From: Fidelibacterota bacterium
GTDB lineage: Bacteria; Pseudomonadota; Alphaproteobacteria; Rhodospirillales; Rhodospirillaceae
DNA length: 35,889 bases
Assembly: GCA_947476065.1 (NCBI GenBank)
Contig: CANJPG010000030.1
Span: forward strand, 1 to 35,889
Direction of reading: 5' to 3'
The position numbers and the translations under genes were made by a program. The notes below the pieces were generated by a model. It was not told where the DNA came from and made no database searches. It saw only the letters and a program-made list of their open reading frames with translations. Shown in pieces: positions 15,041-22,485 of this stretch (positions within the stretch are counted from its first letter, which is position 1; each line of letters opens with the position of its first letter).

Positions 15041-15465
15041 ACATCGTCATTCACCACAACCCCGACTGCGGCACCTCGCGCAATGTCGTCGAGATTGTCA
15101 GGGCCGCCGGCTACGACCCGGTCATCATCGAATATTTGAAAGAGGGCTGGACGCGTGGCCAGCTGCTGGGCCTGTTCGCGGCCGCCAGCCTGACGCCGCG
15201 CGCGGCCTTGCGCGAAAGCAAATCACCGGCGCGGGAGTTGGGGCTGCTGGAGCCGGGCGTCAGCGATGAACGCATTCTCGCGGCCATGTGCGCTGTGCCG
15301 ATTTTGGTGAACCGGCCCATCGTCTGCAGCGCGCGCGGCGTGCGCCTGTGCCGGCCCAGTGAAACGGTGTTGGACCTTTTGGATCGCCTGCCGCCGGGGC
15401 CCTTCGCCAAGGAAGACGGGGCGCTGCTGATCGACGCCAATGGACAGCGCGTGATGGGTGACTAG
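15037..15465 (+). CDS. arsC: Arsenate reductase, glutaredoxin type
   Basis: The 142-residue product starts with HHNPDCGTSRN, where Cys11 is the catalytic cysteine of the ArsC/Spx family, and has LLVNRPIV-type sequence (PILVNRPIVCSARGVRLCRP) forming the oxyanion site. It reduces arsenate to arsenite with glutathione and glutaredoxin. AAGGAGG lies just upstream. Its TAG stop lies in a CTAG that also provides the TAG of the convergent kinase gene. Confidence 0.92.
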   Translation: MNIVIHHNPDCGTSRNVVEIVRAAGYDPVIIEYLKEGWTRGQLLGLFAAASLTPRAALRESKSPARELGLLEPGVSDERILAAMCAVPILVNRPIVCSARGVRLCRPSETVLDLLDRLPPGPFAKEDGALLIDANGQRVMGD

Positions 15466-15776
15466 AGTCCGAGGGCCGCGGCGGCGCCCGGTGTTCCCGG
15501 AACCCGGATGGTCCAGACGGTGCCGTGCTTCGCGTCGACCGTCAGCGTGCCGCGCACCTGCTGGATGAGGCGGCGTACGAGGCCAAGCCCCCGCCGTTTG
15601 GTTTCGATCTGCGGCGCGAAGCCGATGCCGTTGTCGCTGACCACGATGGTCGCCATGTCGTCGACCCCGGCGCCCACTTTGACCGAGACGTTGGTAGAAC
15701 CCTTGCCGTCGGGAAAGGCATGGTCGAAGCTGTTGGTCACCAGCTCGGCGACGACAATGCCCAGCGCGGTCACCAC
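15462..15776 (-). CDS. GAF-HWE kinase, ATPase-domain part (3' section of a split gene)
   Basis: Open from GTG 15776, this 104-residue segment holds the HATPase_c domain: ALGIVVAELVTNSFDHAFPDG (N-box), DNGIGF (G1) and RRGLGLVRRLIQQVRG. It is in the same frame as the upstream GAF and dimerisation part; only a TAG at 15816-15818 separates them. There is no clear ribosome-binding site for the GTG. Alone it could bind ATP but not sense a signal. It most likely belongs to one 394-residue kinase. Confidence 0.85.
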   Translation of the reverse strand: MVTALGIVVAELVTNSFDHAFPDGKGSTNVSVKVGAGVDDMATIVVSDNGIGFAPQIETKRRGLGLVRRLIQQVRGTLTVDAKHGTVWTIRVPGTPGAAAALGL

Positions 15777-15815
15777 ATCCAGATCCAGCAGAACCTCCTC
15801 GCTGTCGCAGGTCAG

Positions 15816-16646
15816 CTAAAGGCCGGGCGACGTTTCGATCTCGGACAGGCTGCGGCAAAGCGACTGCACATAGCCGCCAAAATCGGTGATGCGTGTCATT
15901 TCGCTGCCGAGCAGGTGGTCATAGACGTCGGCCACGTTACGCACACGGCGGACGATGGCTTTGATGCCGCGCATGGCGGCCTCGTCCTGGGTATCGTGCA
16001 GCTGCTGGTTCAACATCGATGAGACCAGCTGGAGGTTGTTGCGCACGCGGTGCTGCAGCTCCTCGGCCAGGATTTTCTTCTGCTCCAGCAGCTTGTCCTT
16101 TTCGTCGACCGCTTTTTCCAGAAGCGCCACGCGCTCGGATGTGGCGACGGCTTCGGCCAGAACGTTGGCGAAGCTGGTGAGGAAGTTGACGTCGTGTTCG
16201 TCGTAGTTGCGCTGCGTATCGTTGTCGATTTCCAGCACACCGTAAGGATTGCCGTTGCCTTTGATCAGCACGTCTATGGTCGAGATAATGCCGTGAGCGG
16301 CGTAGAAGGCCGGCAACTCGAACTCGGTATCCGTGCGCAGGTCATTGCAGATCGAGGGTTTGCCGGTGGCGAAGGCGCGGCCCTGGGGCGAACTGTCGTC
16401 GGCGCGGACGACCTGGCCGATGACGCCCGCGCGCCAGCCGTAGCCGGCTTCGATGACCAGGTCATTATCGGCCTCGCGATAGCGGCAGATTTTGGAAAAC
16501 GGCACACCGAGGCCCTGGGCGCAAACCTTGGCCGCTTCGGTCAGGACGGTTAGAAGGTCGCCCTGGCTGAGGGCAAAACTGCCGAAGTGCGCAATGGCGC
16601 TTTGCTGGCGCAGGAGTCTCGCGACCTGGGCGGCAGCGTCATTCAT
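15816..16646 (-). CDS. GAF-HWE sensor kinase, GAF and dimerisation part (ended by in-frame TAG)
   Basis: The 276-residue product has a GAF domain (about 25-170) and a HisKA_2 dimerisation region with phospho-acceptor His199 in LQHRVRNNLQ. Translation ends at codon 277, TAG at 15816-15818, just where the ATPase domain should begin; the following codons continue in frame into that domain. The start overlaps the stop of the response regulator gene (ATGA), so the two are coupled. As read, the product lacks the ATP site and could not phosphorylate itself. Confidence 0.88.
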   Translation of the reverse strand: MNDAAAQVARLLRQQSAIAHFGSFALSQGDLLTVLTEAAKVCAQGLGVPFSKICRYREADNDLVIEAGYGWRAGVIGQVVRADDSSPQGRAFATGKPSICNDLRTDTEFELPAFYAAHGIISTIDVLIKGNGNPYGVLEIDNDTQRNYDEHDVNFLTSFANVLAEAVATSERVALLEKAVDEKDKLLEQKKILAEELQHRVRNNLQLVSSMLNQQLHDTQDEAAMRGIKAIVRRVRNVADVYDHLLGSEMTRITDFGGYVQSLCRSLSEIETSPGL

Positions 16647-17074
16647 GTCAGCACCGCGGGCAGCGGCGCGGCGAGAACCTTGAAGCCTTTGGGATAGGGC
16701 GGCGTCGCATTCCCTGTGGCGACCAGTTCGGCCACGAGGTCGAGGGCGCGCAAGAGTCCGGCCTCGCTGTAAGGCTTCGAGATGCAGGCGTGGCCATCGG
16801 CAGAAGTCAGCACCACGTTGGACGCGTTGCCGGTGGCGTAGAGGATTCCGAGACCGGGCTGGTCGTGCAATTGCTTGTCGATGTCGGTGCCCAGACCACC
16901 GTCGGCGAGGCGCAAGTCGATGATCGCCAGGTCGGGCTTTTCCTTGCGCGCGAGTTCCACGGCTTCAGTGACCGTCGTGGCGATGCCGCACACGGCGTGG
17001 CCATGCGCCACTAGGGCACCCTCGATCATGTCCGCGATCATGAGGTCGTCCTCGGCGATCAAAACATTCGGCAA
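16643..17074 (-). CDS. Single-domain response regulator with TTG start
   Basis: A receiver of 143 residues with Glu8/Asp9-Asp10, phospho-acceptor Asp53 in IIDLRLA, ATGNAS and ISKPYS, plus a short C-terminal tail. The start is TTG 17074: GGAG lies eight bases upstream and no ATG fits the fold. It is the first gene of an operon with the GAF-HWE kinase and is probably its partner. No output domain. Confidence 0.82.
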   Translation of the reverse strand: MPNVLIAEDDLMIADMIEGALVAHGHAVCGIATTVTEAVELARKEKPDLAIIDLRLADGGLGTDIDKQLHDQPGLGILYATGNASNVVLTSADGHACISKPYSEAGLLRALDLVAELVATGNATPPYPKGFKVLAAPLPAVLT

Positions 17075-17165
17075 AAAATAGACTCCGTCACCCCTATCAA
17101 CTGTAGGTACGCAAGCGCACCATCAGCAAGGTCGGAATATACCGATGAATTTACACACCGACGGG

Positions 17166-17192
17166 GCAGAGCCTGATAGTTACAGGCTCTGC
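17166..17192. promoter_or_regulatory. Perfect 10-bp inverted repeat, 7-base loop
   Basis: GCAGAGCCTG, ATAGTTA, CAGGCTCTGC. There is no T tract on either strand. It lies 73 bases past the stop of the leftward transporter gene and 92 bases before the response regulator start, so it may be a transcript-end hairpin or an operator. Confidence 0.5.
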
Positions 17193-17265
17193 GATGCGTT
17201 CGTGTGTGATGCCGCGAGAGAATCGCCCAGGCGTTGCGGCTTATACTGACGTGTCGTCCGGAGTC

Positions 17266-18600
17266 CTACTCCGCCGGAGCAGCCTGCACCGCGCCCATGG
17301 GCACGCGGCCCGCGCTGATATTTTCGTAACGCTTGCCCAGCAGGTAGGCGATGGGGAACCACAGGCCGCAGAATACGATGCCGGCGACGGCAAGACCTGT
17401 GACACCAAACGGCAGCACGGCCGCACTCAGCCAGGCCGAGGTCACGTCACCGAACCGATACACCACGGTGTCGATGACGTTTTTGGCTTTGTACTTGCTC
17501 TCCTGATCCACCACGGTGAACAGCATCTCGCGGCTGGGCTTGGCGATGGCGTATTCGGCGAAGCGACGCAGCACCTGGATGGAGCCCAGCACCAGCAGCA
17601 CCGGCGAGAACACGACGGCGAGGAACGCGAGCACCATGATCAGCGGGTTGAGGATCAGGCCCGCCGTCACGCCGAAGCGCTGGATGATGCGCCCGGTGCC
17701 GAACAGCTGGATGAACACGGCCAGGCTGTTGGTGGCCAGGTCGATCACCGCATAGGCCTGCGTGCGGGCTTCGCGCGAGGGGAACGACTTGGTGATGACG
17801 TCGCCGAGCTGGAAGTAGATCACCGTTGAGATGGTGGTCATCAGCAGGATGAACAGCGCGATCATCAAGAGGTAAGGCGACTTGAACAAGAGCGTGAACC
17901 CGGCGAAGGGATTGCCGCCCAGCTTGCGGTCCAGCGTGGTCTTCTGCGCGTCGCCGGCCACGGCCAGCTTGGCCTTTTCCTTCTCGAGCACATTGACCAG
18001 CAGCGCCGTCACCACAAAGCCCGCCGCCGAAATCAGCATCAGCGTATTGGTGCCGACGATGTTGACGAAAAGCGCGCCGATCGCCGGGCCGCTGATGGTG
18101 CCGACCGTGCCGCCGGCGGCGATGAAGCCGAACAGCCGCTTGGCCTGCGACGACGAGAAGGTATCGGCGAGGAAGCTCCAGAACACCGAGATGGTCAGCA
18201 GATTGAAAGTGCTGACCCAGACATAGAAGGCCGCCGCGATCCAGCGGTCCTGGTGCTGCTCGACGGTGGTGAACAGAATGAAGAACACCACCATGGTCAC
18301 GGCGATGAAGCCGTAAACCCACGGCAGGAACTTGGACAGTTTGATGCGCGAGGCGAGGAAGGCGTAAATGGGGGAGACCAGGAAGGTCACCAGGAAGGTG
18401 CCGGTGAACAATTCCTGCAAATGTTCAACGCCGTAGACCGTGCCCATGGCATCGCGCACCGGCTTGACCACGAAGTAGCCGAACATCAGGAAGAAGAAGT
18501 AGATGAACGAGATGGTGACGGCCTTGGCTTCGCGCGGCTCGACTTTGGCCAGCGTTTTAAGCAGGCGCGTGTAAGCCGTTTCTTTGACGGTGTCGGTCAT
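17266..18600 (-). CDS. NTP/NDP exchange transporter-like membrane protein (Tlc/MFS type)
   Basis: This 444-residue protein has about 12 membrane segments. The N-terminal FGYFVVKPVRDAMG and the overall layout match the ATP/ADP-translocase-like branch found in free-living bacteria. True Tlc proteins of intracellular bacteria exchange ATP for ADP; the substrate in free-living members is not established. GGGGAG lies before ATG 18600. It lies 19 bases after the Tat-exported reductase gene on the same strand, so they are probably co-transcribed. Transport role in the inner membrane is firm; substrate is open. Confidence 0.75.
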   Translation of the reverse strand: MTDTVKETAYTRLLKTLAKVEPREAKAVTISFIYFFFLMFGYFVVKPVRDAMGTVYGVEHLQELFTGTFLVTFLVSPIYAFLASRIKLSKFLPWVYGFIAVTMVVFFILFTTVEQHQDRWIAAAFYVWVSTFNLLTISVFWSFLADTFSSSQAKRLFGFIAAGGTVGTISGPAIGALFVNIVGTNTLMLISAAGFVVTALLVNVLEKEKAKLAVAGDAQKTTLDRKLGGNPFAGFTLLFKSPYLLMIALFILLMTTISTVIYFQLGDVITKSFPSREARTQAYAVIDLATNSLAVFIQLFGTGRIIQRFGVTAGLILNPLIMVLAFLAVVFSPVLLVLGSIQVLRRFAEYAIAKPSREMLFTVVDQESKYKAKNVIDTVVYRFGDVTSAWLSAAVLPFGVTGLAVAGIVFCGLWFPIAYLLGKRYENISAGRVPMGAVQAAPAE

Positions 18601-18619
18601 GATGGTCTCCCCAGGTCCC

Positions 18620-19858
18620 TTAGGCGAACTTCAGCTGCAGTTTACCGTACGGATTGTCGGTGTACTGCGAAATAATGCCCTTGGGCGCGTTCTCGAAGCC
18701 TTCGACGACATTGTTGATGGACTTGATCTGCTTATTGAGAAGCAAATGTGACAGATCATCCTCGCACTTCAGGCGGTCGTAATAGAACACGTGCACGATC
18801 CAGGCCTCGAGCTTGATGTTCTTTTCCTTGATGATCTTCTCGACGGAATCGCTCATGCCGAACAGGCGTCCGGCGTTGCGCCCCACGACCTGGGCCGGGT
18901 TTTCGTCGTAATAGGCCGCAGCGGTGCCATAGGAAAAGTAACGGCTGTTGGGGTTCATCAGCTTGGCGATGGACTCGGACAATGACCCGCCGACGCCGTC
19001 GGAATACACGTCGATGCCCTTGGGGAAAGCGGCTTTCAACTGCGCGTCCAGATCCTTGGCGCGGTAGTCGAGGCCCTTGTCGACACCCAATGTATCCACA
19101 CACCACTTCGCACGCTCGGGCCCGCCGCCGAAGCCGACGCAATAAGCGCCGCGGGCTTTCACCAATTGCGCGGCCAGCGCGCCGACGGAACCGGTCGTGC
19201 CGGCTACCGCCACCTGGTCCGTCGGCATGATCGGCCCGCATTCACGCATGCCGAAATAGGCCGTGGTGCCCGAAGTGCCGAAGACATCCATGAGAATCTC
19301 CGGCGACCACATCTTGACCATCTGCGGACGGAAAACATAGTTCCAGTGAGATTTCGTACCGTTCAGCGCGATAGTCATTTCATTGGCGGGGCCATAGCCA
19401 ATCGACTCATCTTCGCTGCTGATGACCTGATGCGTCTGCCAGCCGGCCTGACAGGCGATGATGTCGCCTTCCTTGAAGCTCTTGTCGCGCGACTTGATGA
19501 CACGCGCGCAGGCGTAGTTGCTTTTGTCGGTATCGCCTAGCTTGGTCTGGCCGCCCAGGCGGCTTCTAGTGCCGGAATGAATGTTGAGCACCTTAACCTC
19601 GATCAGGCACTTGCCTTGCGGCACGTCGGGCATCGGCTCTTCGACCATCTTGAACTGATCGAGCGTCAGTTTGTTGTCGGCCATCGGCTTCGCGTAAATC
19701 CACTTGCGATAGGTCTTGGGCGACGACGCCGCCCAGGCCACGCCGCCGACGCCGACGCCGACGCCGCGAAAGGGCGCCGTAAGGGCCGCCGCCGCGGTGA
19801 CTTTGCCGGCCGTGCGGATCAAACCGCGCCGTGAAAGCGAAGATGTGTCGATGGTCAT
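18620..19858 (-). CDS. Tat-exported MDR-family oxidoreductase, CurA-like
   Basis: The 412-residue product starts with a twin-arginine signal (SRRGLIRTAG followed by an Ala-rich hydrophobic stretch, to about residue 44). The rest is a medium-chain reductase: AVAGTTGSVGALAAQLVKARG is the nucleotide-binding Rossmann turn and FPKGIDVYSDGVGG resembles the CurA/prostaglandin-reductase branch. The zinc ligands of alcohol dehydrogenases are not apparent. Such enzymes use NADPH, which is not expected in the periplasm. It is divergent from a TetR gene whose operators lie between them. GGGGAGGA precedes the ATG. Confidence 0.8.
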   Translation of the reverse strand: MTIDTSSLSRRGLIRTAGKVTAAAALTAPFRGVGVGVGGVAWAASSPKTYRKWIYAKPMADNKLTLDQFKMVEEPMPDVPQGKCLIEVKVLNIHSGTRSRLGGQTKLGDTDKSNYACARVIKSRDKSFKEGDIIACQAGWQTHQVISSEDESIGYGPANEMTIALNGTKSHWNYVFRPQMVKMWSPEILMDVFGTSGTTAYFGMRECGPIMPTDQVAVAGTTGSVGALAAQLVKARGAYCVGFGGGPERAKWCVDTLGVDKGLDYRAKDLDAQLKAAFPKGIDVYSDGVGGSLSESIAKLMNPNSRYFSYGTAAAYYDENPAQVVGRNAGRLFGMSDSVEKIIKEKNIKLEAWIVHVFYYDRLKCEDDLSHLLLNKQIKSINNVVEGFENAPKGIISQYTDNPYGKLQLKFA

Positions 19859-19910
19859 ATGAAGTCCTCCCCTGAATGACCCAGAGGAGTCTTAGCCGGT
19901 TCGCCGTAAC

Positions 19911-19926
19911 CAATCAATAGTGATTG
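19911..19926. promoter_or_regulatory. Operator 1 of the divergent TetR/reductase pair
   Basis: CAATCA-ATAG-TGATTG, a perfect inverted repeat, preceded by AAC as in operator 2. It touches the -35 of the tetR promoter (19924-19929) and also overlaps TTGATT on the reverse strand, a possible -35 for the reductase gene. Confidence 0.75.
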
Positions 19927-19952
19927 TTTATGACACTAAAATCTAATATAAT
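19924..19952 (+). promoter_or_regulatory. tetR promoter
   Basis: TTGTTT (19924-19929), a 17-base spacer and a perfect TATAAT (19947-19952). Transcription would start near 19959, three or four bases before ATG 19963, so the message is probably leaderless. Confidence 0.7.
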
Positions 19953-19962
19953 ATGTCTCACG

Positions 19963-20610
19963 ATGTCTAAAAACCAATCAGATGTGATTGCCTTCCCGCC
20001 CCGCAGCCGTCCGAAACAGGAGCGCGGCCTGGAAACGCGCGACCAGATCCTCGACGCCGCCGTGGCGCTGATTTCCGAACAGGGCTACGCCGCCGCGAGC
20101 ACGCCCAATATCGCCGCCCGGGCCGGCGTCTCGCGCGGCGCGCTGCAGCATCACTTTCCCTCGCGCGAAGATCTCCTCATCGCGCTCAGCCAGAAACTCA
20201 CCGACCGCATGGCGCTGCAGCTTTCCACCCACGACCTCCTGGGCATGGACACCAAGACGCGCGTCTCGCATATCGTCGATCAGTATTGGGCCGTCTCCGC
20301 CAGCGTCGACAACCTGGTGATGCTGCAGGTGCGGCTGAACGAACCCGCCCCCGACACCAAGCTCCAGCGCGATCACATGACCGACCTGGTCATGCTGCGC
20401 CTGGAGCGCGAACGCGACTGGCTGCGCATCTTCGCGGACGCGGCTGCCTCCAGCGAGCAGATCATCACCGCCCGCCGCTTCACCCAGACGATGCTGCGCG
20501 GCCTAAGCCTGCACCACACCTCGCACATGTCGACGACGCCGGTGGAAGAGCTGCTGGATTTCCTGAAGGCCGCGCTGACAGAAATGTTGAAGCCGGCGGA
20601 GAAGGCGTAA
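19963..20610 (+). CDS. TetR/AcrR family repressor
   Basis: The 215-residue protein has the TetR N-terminal helix-turn-helix: RDQILDAAVALISEQGYA, then TPNIAARAGVSRGALQHHF. The ligand domain is helical and not diagnostic. ATG 19963 is preferred because the promoter at 19924-19952 puts the mRNA start just before it; an in-frame ATG at 19930 lies between the -35 and -10. Two copies of the same palindrome, one at the -35 and one inside codons 5-10, point to autoregulation and control of the divergent reductase-transporter operon. Confidence 0.85.
   Translation: MSKNQSDVIAFPPRSRPKQERGLETRDQILDAAVALISEQGYAAASTPNIAARAGVSRGALQHHFPSREDLLIALSQKLTDRMALQLSTHDLLGMDTKTRVSHIVDQYWAVSASVDNLVMLQVRLNEPAPDTKLQRDHMTDLVMLRLERERDWLRIFADAAASSEQIITARRFTQTMLRGLSLHHTSHMSTTPVEELLDFLKAALTEMLKPAEKA
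19975..19990. promoter_or_regulatory. Operator 2, inside the start of tetR
   Basis: CAATCA-GATG-TGATTG, with the same AAC before it as operator 1, so nine bases of the left half are identical. Centres are 64 bp apart, about six helical turns, which would allow looping. It lies within the first codons of tetR. Confidence 0.7.
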
Positions 20611-20613
20611 CCC

Positions 20614-22485
20614 CTACTCCGCCGCCTGGGTCTCGCCGCCGTCCTCGATTACCCGCGCGATGCTTTCGCGGGCGTGTTTGAGCGAGGTGGCCAGGGCGTC
20701 GGCGCCGGTTTCCTCGAGGGCGCCGGAATGCAGGGCGGCCTCGGCGGTCATGCTCCAGAAGCCCAGCATGATTTTGATATGCGGCGCGCGGCGGCGCAGC
20801 CGCCGGATGAGGAAGCGCGCGTTGGCGTAGCCGTCAGGCTCCAGGTACGAGATGCAGGCGACGCTGATGCCGGCGACATCGAGGGCGTCGATCTTGTCGG
20901 GGGCGATGCCATCAAAGGGCACCAGATGGGCGCCGATGCCATGCCGCTGCAACAGATGCGCCAGCAGCGACGACATGGCTTCGTCCAGCGAGCCGCGACC
21001 CGCGATACACAGCACGCGCGTGGGGCCGACGTGGGCGGGTTTGGCTTTTTCCCCCTTCGCCGCATTGGCCGGGTGCAGCTTCAGGTCCTCGATGACCTCG
21101 ATGACCGTGTTCTTAATGCGCACGCGCTCATCGTGATCGAGGCGCCCCAGGTTGACGTCGGTCTGCGCCAGCGTCAGGCCCTTGACCATGACATCGTCGT
21201 AGAAGCCCACCAGCGCGTTGGCCTTCAGAAAGACCTCGGCCTGGTTGGCGATGTCGCTGGCGTCGCTGGCCAGCAGGCGGTGATAAAGCGTCTCGGCAGG
21301 TGTTAGCGCCGGCTGATCGCCCAAGATGATGTCGAGGAATTCGAGGCGCTGCACGTGGCGGCCCAGCACCACGAGGCACAGGGTCAGCGGCATCGACAGC
21401 AGCAAGCCCACCGGCCCCCACAGCCACGTCCAGAAGGCCGCGGCAACAATGACCGCCACCGGCGACAAGCCGGTGGTGTGGCCGTAAAGCACGGGCTCGA
21501 CCACCTGACTGATGATCGGCTCGACGACCACGAACAGCACACCGGTCCACAGCAACAGCGTCCATCCCGGATCGACCGCGATGGCCAGCGCCGCCGGAAA
21601 GGCTGCCGCGATCATCGGGCCGATATAGGGCACAAAGCGCAGCAGCATGGCGAGGATGCCCCACAGCACGGGATTGGGCACGCCGATGAGCGCCAAGCCG
21701 CCGCCGATTAGCACGCCGAAGACCGCGTTGACCGCGACTTGCACCAACAGATAGCGGCTGAGCCTGCGGTTGGCGTCGTCGAGCGCGTGGGTCGTCCGCT
21801 GCAGATCGCGGGCCCCCAGCACGCGGATGAATCGGCTGCGGATATCCTCGCGCTGAAGCAGGAAGAAGATCACGAAGACGCCGACGATGCCGGCGGTGGC
21901 GATCGGCTGCAAGAGCGGCATGATCAGCGATTGCGCCACACGCAAGGGCGTTGCCGGCTGCTCGTGGATCTCCACAGCGATAGGAGCCGAGGAACTGGAC
22001 GGCTTGGTCGAAAACGGCACGCGCGAGGGCGGCTGCGGCGGCGCACTCTGGTCAATCTCGGCGCTCAGCTGGCGCAGCATGCCCGAGGCGCGGCTGACCA
22101 GACCGACGCTTTCGGCGGTGTTGCGCACGGCGCGGATTTTCTTGGTGATATTGCCTTCATAGCGCGGCAGCTGTACGGCGAGCTGTGATAACTGGTTGCC
22201 GACGAACACGCTGGTTACCGCGATCAGGCCGAAGGCCATCATCACTGTCAGCAGCACCGCCGGCAGGCGCGCGATACCCCAGCGGCGCTGGATATTGACA
22301 AGCGGAGCGAGCGCGAAGCTGAACACGATCGCAATTGCCAGGGGAACCAGCACGTCTTTGGCGAAGTACAGCGCGACCACCGCGATGGCAGCGACCACGA
22401 TGGTCTCGAACCGCGAGCGCGCACGGGCGCCGGCGCCGCTGTCGCGCGGCATTTGCGGCAAATCTCGGAGCAGGTGCTCAGGCAT
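20614..22485 (-). CDS. AI-2E family permease with cytosolic C-terminal domain
   Basis: The product has 623 residues. Residues 28 to about 400 hold the eight-helix AI-2E/PerM fold, with a periplasmic-type insertion rich in Pro/Ser near 150-180 and the hallmark LLRFVPYIGPMIAA and VVEPIISQVVEPVLYG runs. About 150 residues after the membrane part form a Rossmann-like domain (RVLCIAGRGSLDEAMSSLL, ACISYLEPDGYANARFLIRR) that resembles B12-binding domains but lacks DxHxxG. Family members export small molecules such as AI-2 or act as Na+/H+ antiporters; the substrate here is unknown. Confidence 0.8.
   Translation of the reverse strand: MPEHLLRDLPQMPRDSGAGARARSRFETIVVAAIAVVALYFAKDVLVPLAIAIVFSFALAPLVNIQRRWGIARLPAVLLTVMMAFGLIAVTSVFVGNQLSQLAVQLPRYEGNITKKIRAVRNTAESVGLVSRASGMLRQLSAEIDQSAPPQPPSRVPFSTKPSSSSAPIAVEIHEQPATPLRVAQSLIMPLLQPIATAGIVGVFVIFFLLQREDIRSRFIRVLGARDLQRTTHALDDANRRLSRYLLVQVAVNAVFGVLIGGGLALIGVPNPVLWGILAMLLRFVPYIGPMIAAAFPAALAIAVDPGWTLLLWTGVLFVVVEPIISQVVEPVLYGHTTGLSPVAVIVAAAFWTWLWGPVGLLLSMPLTLCLVVLGRHVQRLEFLDIILGDQPALTPAETLYHRLLASDASDIANQAEVFLKANALVGFYDDVMVKGLTLAQTDVNLGRLDHDERVRIKNTVIEVIEDLKLHPANAAKGEKAKPAHVGPTRVLCIAGRGSLDEAMSSLLAHLLQRHGIGAHLVPFDGIAPDKIDALDVAGISVACISYLEPDGYANARFLIRRLRRRAPHIKIMLGFWSMTAEAALHSGALEETGADALATSLKHARESIARVIEDGGETQAAE

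Noticed and set aside
5554-16646. General reassignment of TAG to a sense codon
   Set aside because: About fifteen intact genes here, including bphO, bphP itself, arsC and cls, end correctly at TAG, so TAG works as a stop.
17166-17192. Factor-independent terminator
   Set aside because: The stem is good but no run of T follows on either strand.
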